Below are positions 35,321 through 43,479 of a DNA stretch of 64,000 nt, piece by piece. Every line of letters begins with the position of its first letter. Position 1 is the stretch's first letter. Under the pieces are notes generated by a model, which did not search any database, had not been told where the DNA came from, and saw nothing but the letters and a program-made list of their open reading frames with translations. A program made the translations under genes and the position numbers. This stretch comes from Echinicola rosea (GTDB lineage: Bacteria; Bacteroidota; Bacteroidia; Cytophagales; Cyclobacteriaceae): positions 997,501 to 1,061,500 of the forward strand of contig NZ_CP040106.1 of assembly GCF_005281475.1 (NCBI RefSeq), read 5' to 3'.

Positions 35321-35991
35321 GTTGGTGGCGGATATTTAAAAAGCGGCCGATAAAATCCGCGATGGTAAAGCAATATGAGGAAAATTTCTCTAAGCAAATT
35401 TCCAAGAAGTTGCCCATTTCGGAATTGTCCTTTTTGGTCATGGATACAGAAACGACTGGATTGGACGTGAAAAAGGATCATATTTTGGCCTTTGGAGGGA
35501 TCAAGGTTTCCAATAACCGCATACTGGTGCAGAGTTCACGGGAACAATTTGTCCATTCCAAGAAGAAAAATGCCTCCAGCATCAAAATACACGAAATCGT
35601 TCAGCCCAGCAATGCCGTTTCTCCCAGGGAATTTGTTCGCGGTTTTCTGCCTTACCTTGGCAGTGATATCCTAGTAGCCCATCATGCAGGCTTTGACCTG
35701 GCAATGATCGAAAAAATATGCTATCCCTTTGGACTACGGAAGCTGGCAAATCCAGTGGTGGACACCGGAGACTTGGCGATGCGGCTGGAACATGGTATCC
35801 ACTATGATCCTTCTCGCATCAATTTACGCGACTATAGCTTGGATAAGCTATGTGAACGCTATAACATTCCCATCCAAGATCGACATACCGCAGCTGGTGA
35901 CGCGTTTTTGACCGCCCAGCTTCTATTAAAATTGCTCAAAGCAGCCGAAAAAAGAGGAGTCATCACCTATGGGGACTTGATGCGGTGGTAA
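35317..35991 (+). CDS. DnaQ-like 3'-5' exonuclease
   Basis: A 224-residue DEDDh exonuclease. Exo I is FLVMDTETTGLD (about residues 41-52). Exo II lies in ILVAHHAGFDLAMIEK. Exo III is RHTAAGDAFLTAQLLLK with the catalytic His and Asp. The 40-residue N-terminus is basic. The gene overlaps the DUF294 gene (ATGA), an arrangement recurring in acetate-linked clusters of many bacteria. Its substrate there is unknown; it may hydrolyse a nucleotide or nucleic-acid product of the DUF294 partner rather than proofread replication. Confidence 0.9.
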   Translation: MSWWRIFKKRPIKSAMVKQYEENFSKQISKKLPISELSFLVMDTETTGLDVKKDHILAFGGIKVSNNRILVQSSREQFVHSKKKNASSIKIHEIVQPSNAVSPREFVRGFLPYLGSDILVAHHAGFDLAMIEKICYPFGLRKLANPVVDTGDLAMRLEHGIHYDPSRINLRDYSLDKLCERYNIPIQDRHTAAGDAFLTAQLLLKLLKAAEKRGVITYGDLMRW

Positions 35992-36037
35992 TAGTAAATG
36001 AATTTTGAATGCGGTTAAAAACTTCTTATATTCTAAA

Positions 36038-36343
36038 ATGCCCAAGATTTTCGAATATTTAGGTATTGTTTTATACTTCTATTCAAATGAGCACGAACCA
36101 GTTCATGTCCACGCTACAAAATCAGGAAAGGAAACCAAGGTTTCATTTATCATAAAAAGCGGATTAATAGAAGAAATTATTATTTCAAACGTACCAGGAA
36201 GAAGCCCGATTAAAGGCCAGGATTTACAAAATTTAAAAAAGTTTGTAGTAAAATATGGTGATGAGATTGTAACAAAATGGGTCGATTATTTCGTTTATCA
36301 AAGAAGGGTAGGGTTTGAAAAAATCACAACAAAACTAAAATGA
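36038..36343 (+). CDS. DUF4160 protein, putative toxin-antitoxin partner
   Basis: A 101-residue protein starting at the ATG at 36038 (MPKIFEYLGIVLYFYSNEH); eleven upstream in-frame codons are outside the family. The hallmark HEPVHVHA follows directly, then KVSFIIKSG and a C-terminal helix. DUF4160 proteins are nearly always followed by a DUF2442 gene, as here, with a four-base ATGA overlap. The pair is widely regarded as a putative toxin-antitoxin module, with the roles not firmly established. It sits after the acetate block with no functional link evident. Confidence 0.88.
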   Translation: MPKIFEYLGIVLYFYSNEHEPVHVHATKSGKETKVSFIIKSGLIEEIIISNVPGRSPIKGQDLQNLKKFVVKYGDEIVTKWVDYFVYQRRVGFEKITTKLK

Positions 36344-36624
36344 AAGTTCGAGAAGAGTTTGTAGCTTATAGGGCTACTTCAATAGGGATAGAAGCAGCGG
36401 AATATATTGGACAATTTCGTATCAGGGTATTGTTCAAGGACAAAACGGAAAAGACAGTAGATTTTAGGCCCTTTCTAAAGCAATCTACGCATCCGGAAAT
36501 CCAAAAGTACTTAGATGAAGTTCATTTTAGAAATTTTAAGGTAAAGGATGATAACCTTCAGTGGGGTGACTACGAAATGATTTTTCCAATCTCGGAATTA
36601 TATAAGGGCAAAATATCGTTTTAA
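36340..36624 (+). CDS. DUF2442 protein, partner of DUF4160
   Basis: A 94-residue DUF2442 protein. EYIGQFRIRVLFKDKTEKTVDF is the strand-loop-strand core (shown in part), followed by FLKQSTHPEIQKYLDEVHF and the signature LQWGDYEMIFPISELY. The closing LYKGKISF is typical of members paired with DUF4160. It may bind DNA for autoregulation or neutralise its partner; neither is shown. Co-translated with the upstream gene. It converges with the DUF4403 gene, only three bases apart. Confidence 0.87.
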   Translation: MKVREEFVAYRATSIGIEAAEYIGQFRIRVLFKDKTEKTVDFRPFLKQSTHPEIQKYLDEVHFRNFKVKDDNLQWGDYEMIFPISELYKGKISF

Positions 36625-36627
36625 AAC

Positions 36628-38013
36628 TTACTTCAATTTCACCTCCATTTCACCTTTGGAACGTAAATAGAGACGGATATCTTTTTCGGTCGTATAAATG
36701 CCCTCTACGTCCAAGGCTGGCCGCTTTACCCTGAAAGACGCGTAGTCCGTTTCGACATAGCCCTGTTGCTGTAGCTCTAGGCGCGCAGCATGAATATACT
36801 CCCCAATGGGATAGACAGCATATTTTTTCATTTCCTCCAAAACTGCCCCCTGCTTCATCCAGCTTGCACTGTTGGCAAGGATATTCTTGGTGTTTAGGTC
36901 AAAATCAATATCCTCAAAAACGATAGCCTCACGCAAGGGGTCATAGGTAGGCTTTCCTACCAAATAAATATTGCCCGCGATATTTTTCTTGTCATTTCGT
37001 GTGACCGTAAAATCCACCTTTACCAAAGCTTTGTCCCCAAAATGTTGGGTCTCGAAAGCTTTTGGTGTCAAGACCGTTTTACTGTCCATCTGGAAGGATT
37101 GATCGGCAAGCATTTCATTGAGGTACTTATCCAAATCCTGATAGGGAATGGACAACGGAAGCATGATGTCGATATAATTCCTGCTGTCATCATTAAAATA
37201 GAGGTTTGGAAGGGGGCTGGGAGAAATCTCCGGAGCACTTCCGATTTGTGTAAACACCTCACCCTCAATACCAATGGTGAGCCTCAGCTTTTGATCTGCC
37301 GTAAACTGCTCCCGTACTTTGATCTTATGGGGCACTGTGTAGATGTACGCATCAATGCCGTCTTGTTCAATTTTCACTGGCTTTCCATAAGCCTTCCACG
37401 TATCTTCCATCATGCTTTTAAAGCTGATTCGGCTAAGATTATCCCCAGTAAGCTGTTCATCAAGCATTTTCTCCACATGTTCCTTTAGCATCGGGCCAAA
37501 GTCAATTTCATAGCCCAGTAAATTATACTTCAATGACCTCCCCCAACTTTCGATATTGACTTGAGAGATGCCAATGTCCCAGTTGCGGCCGATGACCGGC
37601 ACAAAGCTCACACGGGGAGCAAGCCCTTCATCAAAGGGAACTGCTGTAGAAATTTCCTGTCCAAAAATCTTCTTTTTAATATTCAGCTTTCCCTTTAGCT
37701 GTAGTGGAAGGTTTATGGCCAATTTATTTTGGCCGAGGGAGGAAAGTGAAATATCCCCTGTCCTGCTGACATCCAAGTCCGCTAAAATGCCATTGCCCAT
37801 GTTTAGCCCTTTTTCTGTGTACAATAATTCACTGAGCTCGCCATTCAGGTTGCGCTCGATATAGTCCAAGGGAATCTCCAAAGGGACATTGACGCGGGAT
37901 ATGGCCTCTGGTAATGCGGTTGGTTCTCCTGAAAATTTTGGCTTTTCAGGATTGATGCTTTTGCAGGAAATGATCAGCAGCACAAAGCTGAAGATGAGAA
38001 GATTGGTTTTCAT
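36628..38013 (-). CDS. DUF4403 family lipoprotein
   Basis: A 461-residue protein with a lipoprotein signal (LLIISCKS, lipidated Cys near residue 17). The mature part has the DUF4403 pattern: SRVNVPLEIPLDYIERNLN at the start (shown in part), LDVSRTGDISL, VNIESWGRSLKYNLLG and several amphipathic strands. In general form it recalls tubular lipid-binding or BPI-like proteins. It is exported and probably attached to the outer membrane facing the periplasm. Function unknown. It stands alone, with repeat C2 upstream. Confidence 0.85.
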   Translation of the reverse strand: MKTNLLIFSFVLLIISCKSINPEKPKFSGEPTALPEAISRVNVPLEIPLDYIERNLNGELSELLYTEKGLNMGNGILADLDVSRTGDISLSSLGQNKLAINLPLQLKGKLNIKKKIFGQEISTAVPFDEGLAPRVSFVPVIGRNWDIGISQVNIESWGRSLKYNLLGYEIDFGPMLKEHVEKMLDEQLTGDNLSRISFKSMMEDTWKAYGKPVKIEQDGIDAYIYTVPHKIKVREQFTADQKLRLTIGIEGEVFTQIGSAPEISPSPLPNLYFNDDSRNYIDIMLPLSIPYQDLDKYLNEMLADQSFQMDSKTVLTPKAFETQHFGDKALVKVDFTVTRNDKKNIAGNIYLVGKPTYDPLREAIVFEDIDFDLNTKNILANSASWMKQGAVLEEMKKYAVYPIGEYIHAARLELQQQGYVETDYASFRVKRPALDVEGIYTTEKDIRLYLRSKGEMEVKLK

Positions 38014-38110
38014 ACATTAATATTTCGGGCTTACAAGGATAACGAATCAAGATGAAAATCCTGACGCCAAGCCCGAAGAATTAAAAAATTCCATGTTAAA
38101 TTTTATTAAT

Positions 38111-38221
38111 AACCTCAGTTCGATTATAAAATCGTCACTGCGAGGCTTAGAGGGAGGTATGAGGGTTGGAAAAGGGTTCGCTATGACGCTTTTTATACTA
38201 AAATTAAGTCCAGCTCAGGTT
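38111..38221. repeat. Palindromic repeat family C, copy 2 (111 bp)
   Basis: Same orientation and same ends as 26943-27113 (AACCTCAGTTCGAT at left, CAGCTCAGGTT at right), lacking about 60 central bases. The inner pair CGTCACTGCGA / TTCGCTATGACG is better preserved here. The remaining bases of 38014-38324 contain no gene. Confidence 0.75.
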
Positions 38222-38324
38222 AATAGATAGCTCTCCGACCCCTTCGGCTTCGCTCAGGAGCCGGGGGTTGGCTTAGGGTCTGGAGGGTTGGTTTACAGGT
38301 GGACATTACCTAGGATCACAACCC

Positions 38325-38356
38325 TAAAAAAGGCCTTGGAATTTTTTCCAAGGCCA
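38325..38356 (-). terminator. Terminator at the end of the FucI-family gene
   Basis: On the minus strand, the stem GGCCTTGGA / TCCAAGGCC with a six-base loop is followed by TTTTT. It begins 27 bases after the stop of the isomerase gene and closes the lyase-symporter-isomerase run. Confidence 0.85.
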
Positions 38357-38382
38357 AAATGGTGAAATTTATATGAACACCA

Positions 38383-40098
38383 TCAGTGTTTCCCGGCTTT
38401 GAGCTTTTTGGTGACATCTTCCCCGCCATTCAGTAAGTACAATAAAGGCACCGGTCGGTCTATTTCTTCGATAAAGGCGGGACGGGCCTGCCACGGAGCC
38501 ACCGAAAGCACATTGCAGAAGTCCATCCAAAACTGTAGCCTGGCAGGTTCCAAGTCCCAGGTCATGTGGAAGTGGTTTGCCGGCGCATATTGCTTGTATT
38601 CCATCATGGAGGCATATTTGGGAACCACGAAGGTATGGGGCCATGTGGGATTGGCGCCGTCACAGATTTTTTGGGCCAGTTCATCGGGAAGCGCCACTGT
38701 TTCGGCTTCATCCCAGATCATCGAAAACATACCGGAAAGAGAGCTGTAGGCAAGCCTGGCGGCAAGGCCTTTGATCTTGCCAGGGGAGATGAAATGCACC
38801 GAATTGCCCAAGTAATAAAAGTAGTCCACGGCTTTCGGAAAGGTGATGTTTTTCATGATTTCCTTTTCTTCTGTACCTGGCGTAGCGGCCCAGTTAAAGG
38901 AAGCAGATCCTGAGTTTACACCATCCACAAATCCTTTTTTCATCCAAGGTTCGTCACCGTTTGGCTGATAGCCATTTTGGACGGCCAGTTCGGCAAGGTC
39001 TTCTCTGTCCCAAGCTTTTCTGAAGTCCATGAAAAGGGGAGGGTGCCCTCCGGATAGCCAAGTCATAAACAGCTGCGTCAGCAAGGCCTGCACATCAGCT
39101 TCCGTCGCAAAAGGTTGTACGGCTTTCGGTCCATTATGGTCAAAGGTACTGTTGAAAAGAGACTCCATGATATCGGCCACTGGAAGCTGGATGCCACGAT
39201 CATCAGAGCCCCATTCCAGTTGGCTCATAAATCCTCCGCCAATGGCATCGATATCCTTCATCAAGTCCCGGACGATCAGGTACAGCGCCAAGCTTTGATC
39301 CAGCAGCTCACTGTCTTTTTCCCCGTCAGGAAGATCTAGACGGTCTCCGGCATGACCTTCTAGCCAAGTTCTGAGTTTTTTCAATTCATCCTTGTCATAG
39401 GACTCCTTTTGGAGCATGTCGGCGAGGAGCTTCATGTCCAGCCGTGTCACCTCAATGCCAAACTGATTTCGTGTTTCGAGCACATGCGGAAGGGCTGTTT
39501 CCATGCCCATAGAGTCATGCCCAAAGACCACTACACGCTTTCCTTTCAGCCCTTGGAAAGTCACGGCAGCATAGCACCAGTCCACCAAGGCCTTGAGCGT
39601 AGGAGCACTCATTTGAGGGTTTTGTCCCTCATCAGGCCACTTGCCCACATTGATATGGGTGAGTTTTCCGTATTGGGCAATCGCCCCTGAAGTGGCATGG
39701 GTATAGACCACTCCCGGGCGGGTGGCGCTATTTCCTGTCGTAAAATTGATGGGAATATCCTTTGGAAAATGGGAAAGGAGGGAAATAGTGGTTAGTTGCG
39801 GAAATGACCACGTGTCCGGTACGCATACCAGTACACTGACACCAGCTTCTTTAAATTGGCTGGCCACTTGATCAGCTTGGCTTTCGGAATCGATCAGTAC
39901 GTCGGAATAGACGACTTCGGCGGCCGATCCATCCGGAAGCTTGATTTTTCCTGCCAGGGATTCGGCCGTGTGCTTGATGATGTTGGTACTCCGTTCCCTG
40001 CTGGCCGCATCGATGCGCGGATCACAAGGGGCAAAAACGCCGATGACCGGTTTTCCGGTAGCAGGTTTGACGGTTCTGGATAATAAGGTTGCTTTCAT
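38383..40098 (-). CDS. L-fucose isomerase (FucI) family protein
   Basis: A 571-residue FucI-family aldose-ketose isomerase, close to the usual 590. The N-terminus (GVFAPCDPRIDAASRERS) and the region FATEADVQALLTQLF near residue 332 are family-typical. PLFMDFRKAW near 357 and the NHFHMTWDLE segment near 510 are also present. These correspond to the three Mn-binding residues of the E. coli enzyme (Glu337, Asp361, His528), so catalysis is plausible. Overall sequence differs from classical FucI, so the substrate need not be L-fucose. It is the last gene of the lyase-SSS-isomerase run, 74 bases after the symporter. Confidence 0.82.
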   Translation of the reverse strand: MKATLLSRTVKPATGKPVIGVFAPCDPRIDAASRERSTNIIKHTAESLAGKIKLPDGSAAEVVYSDVLIDSESQADQVASQFKEAGVSVLVCVPDTWSFPQLTTISLLSHFPKDIPINFTTGNSATRPGVVYTHATSGAIAQYGKLTHINVGKWPDEGQNPQMSAPTLKALVDWCYAAVTFQGLKGKRVVVFGHDSMGMETALPHVLETRNQFGIEVTRLDMKLLADMLQKESYDKDELKKLRTWLEGHAGDRLDLPDGEKDSELLDQSLALYLIVRDLMKDIDAIGGGFMSQLEWGSDDRGIQLPVADIMESLFNSTFDHNGPKAVQPFATEADVQALLTQLFMTWLSGGHPPLFMDFRKAWDREDLAELAVQNGYQPNGDEPWMKKGFVDGVNSGSASFNWAATPGTEEKEIMKNITFPKAVDYFYYLGNSVHFISPGKIKGLAARLAYSSLSGMFSMIWDEAETVALPDELAQKICDGANPTWPHTFVVPKYASMMEYKQYAPANHFHMTWDLEPARLQFWMDFCNVLSVAPWQARPAFIEEIDRPVPLLYLLNGGEDVTKKLKAGKH

Positions 40099-40172
40099 AT
40101 GGTTATCATTTTCTTGGATCTCTAATGTTCTTTTGTGTAGCTTTTTGAACGCAAAGCGTTTATTTGCTGAAA

Positions 40173-41666
40173 TTAATGCGTTGATTTATGCAGTACTTTT
40201 GACAGCAGAAAACCTGTCAAGAAGATGACCAAGGTGCCGATCACAATGGTCAGGTTAGCATGCATCGGATTTCGGAAAGATAGCCAGGGCCCTTCCGTGA
40301 TAAAGATTGGCGTAAGACTCATCCAAGCAATGACCAAGATGCCGATTACCACGCCAATCGCCGCTTCGGTCTGTTGGACATTTTTGGAGAAGTATCCCAG
40401 TAGGAACAAGCCCAAAACCCCGCCGCTAAACACAGAACTCAAGGCCCACCAGGCATCCAGTGCGCTTTTCACTTCTGTCATGGCCAAAGAGACCAATATG
40501 CTGAGCACTCCCATCACCACTGCCGCAATGGTCAATACCCTGAAATTGTCCTTGCCTGTGGGGTTTCGATTTACATACTTTTTGTAGTGGTCGGTCAAAA
40601 TGACCGTGGCGGAGCTGTTCAAGCTGGTAGAGATGGTACTCATCCCGGCAGCAAAGATCGAAGCGATAAGCAGCCCAGTAAGTCCCGTTGGAAGACCGTC
40701 CACAATGAAGAAAGGAAAGATTTTATCCGCAGCATCTTTGGCCTGAAGTTCCTCTGGCAATAAACCGGGAAACACCTGATAATAGGCAAACAAAGCCGTG
40801 CCGATAAAGAAAAAGAGCAGCGATACCGGCACATACAGACTACTGCCAAACCAAGTGGACTTGATGGCTTCTTTTTCGGTTTTGGCACTCATGTAACGCT
40901 GAACATAGTTTTGGTCCACTCCAAAATTCTGAAGATTGATAAACAAGCCATAAATCAAGATCACCCAAAAGGTCGCCTCTGTCAAGCTCAAACCATAGCT
41001 GCCAAGGCTGAATTTGTCATGCGCCTGGCCAATCTCTATCACTTGCATGGGGCCTTCTGGCATGGAAAAGAGAATGATCCCCAAACAGGTCAAGGCTCCC
41101 AAAATAAGCACAATTCCCTGAATGGCATCGGTCCAGATCACCGCCTCGATTCCTCCCATGGAAGCATAAATGATCACAGAGATCCCCGTGACGATGATAA
41201 TAGTAGCAATATCCCAACCGAGCAATGCGTTCATCGGCAAAGCCAGCAAGTAGAGGATCGTCCCCATCCTGGCCAGCTGTGTCAGCAAGTAGCAGATGGA
41301 GGCATAGGTCCTTGCCCAAGGGCCAAACCGGGTTTCCAAATAATAATAAGCTGACTCACTCTTCACGCCACGGTACAGTGGAACGAAAAACTTCACCGCT
41401 ATCAGCGCTGCGATGGGAATGGAAAGGCTGAAGACAAAGCTGTTCCAGTTGGTCAGATAGGCATTTCCCGGCAGGGCCAAAAAGCTGATGCTGCTCACAA
41501 AGGTCGCAAAGATCGACATGCCTATGGCCCAAGAAGGCAGTCTTCTTCCACCGACCATATAATCATCCGTTGTCCTGTTTTTCCTAAAGAAAAATGAGGC
41601 TCCAAAAAGCAGGATGCCCAACATGTAGATCAAAAAAATAATCAGGTCAATAACGGGTAATTGCAT
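40173..41666 (-). CDS. Sodium:solute symporter (sugar/organic acid type)
   Basis: A 497-residue SSS-family inner-membrane transporter with about 13 helices. Landmarks: RKNRTTDDYMVGGRRLPSWA near residue 30, FATFVSSISFLALPGNAY and ASIFAAGMSTISTSLNSSAT, the sodium-binding and gating region. It resembles NanT-type and sugar-type SSS carriers of Bacteroidota. Placed between the DapA-family gene (40 bases) and the FucI-family gene (74 bases), it likely imports the substrate that those two act upon. Confidence 0.88.
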   Translation of the reverse strand: MQLPVIDLIIFLIYMLGILLFGASFFFRKNRTTDDYMVGGRRLPSWAIGMSIFATFVSSISFLALPGNAYLTNWNSFVFSLSIPIAALIAVKFFVPLYRGVKSESAYYYLETRFGPWARTYASICYLLTQLARMGTILYLLALPMNALLGWDIATIIIVTGISVIIYASMGGIEAVIWTDAIQGIVLILGALTCLGIILFSMPEGPMQVIEIGQAHDKFSLGSYGLSLTEATFWVILIYGLFINLQNFGVDQNYVQRYMSAKTEKEAIKSTWFGSSLYVPVSLLFFFIGTALFAYYQVFPGLLPEELQAKDAADKIFPFFIVDGLPTGLTGLLIASIFAAGMSTISTSLNSSATVILTDHYKKYVNRNPTGKDNFRVLTIAAVVMGVLSILVSLAMTEVKSALDAWWALSSVFSGGVLGLFLLGYFSKNVQQTEAAIGVVIGILVIAWMSLTPIFITEGPWLSFRNPMHANLTIVIGTLVIFLTGFLLSKVLHKSTH

Positions 41667-41706
41667 GGTCTTCTAGGTTAAATGGTGGCGATTCTGGGTG
41701 TTTTGA

Positions 41707-42633
41707 TTAAAGCTGCTGTTGGATTTGCTTTAATTGGGCAGCGAGAACCTCACGTTCTTTTTCCCTAAATCGGTGCAGGGGCGATGCCATATAATCGCTG
41801 CAAATCCCAAGCAGGCTCAATGCGCCTTTGATACCTTTCAGGTAGCTGGAACCAAACTGTCCCAGTGAATACATTTTGGTAGATATCTGCATGACGATAC
41901 CATGGAGCTTTTTCACGGTTTCCATGTCTCCTGACGCGGCTGCTTCAAATAATTCGACATACAGCGCAGGAAACATATTGGCTCCGCCGTTTACTCCACC
42001 ATGGGCACCCAATAGCACTGATTCCGCCATGATTTCTTCCGGTCCTACAAAAAGCGAAAAGTCCTGTCGGTCACTCATTTTGGTCATCACCTTGTTGAAA
42101 TAGGCGTTATTGGCAGAACTATCTTTGAGGCCGACGATATTATCATATTGGCTGAGTGTTTTTACGGTATCTGGTTCAATCACGATTTTGGTATGAGAGG
42201 GCATGTTGTACAGAAATAGTGGCAGCGGCAGCCTTTCCACCAGGTACTCATAATATTCAATTAGTTCTGGCTGGCCCAAGCTAAAGTAATAAGGGGGGGC
42301 GGCCACTACAGCGGCAGCTCCTGAGTGCGCGGCGGTATCGGCCAATCGCAAACTTTCCGTGGCGGCAGTATCGGTAATTCCCACCAGTACCGGTACCCGT
42401 CCATCCACTATTTCACAAGTACGCTTTACCAGTTCATGGCGAATTTCATAAGAAAGGCTGGTAGATTCACCAGTGGTGCCCAGAATAAACAATCCGTGTA
42501 CGCCTCCAGCGATAATATGATTGATCAACCGCTCCAAGCCGGGAACGTCAAGTTCGTTTTCATTGGCCAAAGGCGTGATCATGGGTGGCACGATGCCCTT
42601 AAATGGGCGTGGTAAAGGTTGTATGGTTTTCAT
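41707..42633 (-). CDS. Dihydrodipicolinate synthase/N-acetylneuraminate lyase family protein
   Basis: A 308-residue class-I aldolase-fold enzyme. FKGIVPPMITPL and LGTTGESTSLSYEIR give the T-T-G-E binding loop. YNMPSHTKI carries the catalytic Tyr and NIVGLKDSSAN the Schiff-base Lys. Length is typical. Family members cleave or form 2-keto acids (dihydrodipicolinate, sialic acid, 2-keto-3-deoxy sugar acids). With a symporter and a FucI-like isomerase behind it, a catabolic sugar-acid aldolase or dehydratase is more likely than lysine synthesis. It heads a three-gene run. Confidence 0.88.
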   Translation of the reverse strand: MKTIQPLPRPFKGIVPPMITPLANENELDVPGLERLINHIIAGGVHGLFILGTTGESTSLSYEIRHELVKRTCEIVDGRVPVLVGITDTAATESLRLADTAAHSGAAAVVAAPPYYFSLGQPELIEYYEYLVERLPLPLFLYNMPSHTKIVIEPDTVKTLSQYDNIVGLKDSSANNAYFNKVMTKMSDRQDFSLFVGPEEIMAESVLLGAHGGVNGGANMFPALYVELFEAAASGDMETVKKLHGIVMQISTKMYSLGQFGSSYLKGIKGALSLLGICSDYMASPLHRFREKEREVLAAQLKQIQQQL

Positions 42634-42848
42634 CAGTTAAAGTACTGCTTTTGTGGGTTTAAGGCTATTGCAGAGGTCGATTGTATCCACAGGTTGCCCG
42701 TAAATAAAAGAACTTAATACAAACTTAGCCTTTACCGACAAAGGACTATCCTGCACTTACGGGATGTGTGAAGAGCTCATTTGGAATTTTCGGGGAGACA
42801 CTTGCTTTCGGCTATCTGCCGAGACATAAAATCGATCCAACAACTTGG

Positions 42849-43337
42849 CTAGTCCAGTTTCTTCAGCATCCAGATCGAGCAGGTAAAATGCCCTGACTCC
42901 CCCAATGGCTCCTCCAACCGGCGGAAGCCTTGCTTTTCGTATAGCCGTACGGCATTGCTAAATTCAGGAATACTTTCAATATAAAGTGAATCATAACCCA
43001 GTGCTTGGGCACTAGCGGTACATTTTTCCATAAGTGTCCTGCCGATGCCCTTTCCTCTGGCCTTAGGAGAAAGGTAAAATTTCACCAGTTCGGCGCACCC
43101 TTTGGGCAAACCGACAGTAGGAAAAATACCACAACAACCAAGGACTTCATCCTCCAACATTGCAAGCCAAAAAGATGCATTACGGGTCCGTTCAAATAAA
43201 CCGAAAAGATCATCCATCTCAGGATCAGCGAATACCGTCCCTTCCCTTGGAGCGTCAAATTCTATAAACACCTGTTGAATTAAAACCTTTACAGCAGGAT
43301 TGTCTTCTTTTTTTATGGTGCGATAAATGACGGTCAT
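42849..43337 (-). CDS. GNAT N-acetyltransferase
   Basis: A 162-residue single-domain GNAT protein: MTVIYRTIKKEDNPAVKVLI, then KFYLSPKARGKGIGRTLMEKC with the acetyl-CoA loop RGKGIG, and LYIESIPEFSNAVRLYEKQGF near the C-terminus. The substrate is unknown. It lies 142 bases after the FGGY kinase and 215 before the DapA-family gene, so it may be transcribed separately within the otherwise catabolic region. Nothing connects it chemically to the neighbours. Confidence 0.85.
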   Translation of the reverse strand: MTVIYRTIKKEDNPAVKVLIQQVFIEFDAPREGTVFADPEMDDLFGLFERTRNASFWLAMLEDEVLGCCGIFPTVGLPKGCAELVKFYLSPKARGKGIGRTLMEKCTASAQALGYDSLYIESIPEFSNAVRLYEKQGFRRLEEPLGESGHFTCSIWMLKKLD

Positions 43338-43479
43338 AGTGAAAGTGGCTTGAAAATGGCTTGCATAGAAATCATCAGTCCGCTAAAATATAAAAACCAC
43401 GCCAACCCTCAAAAGCCCATCAACACGCTTGCGCAAATGCATTTGTATTCCTTGTTTGCATTTGTGATGAATAGGTCGT

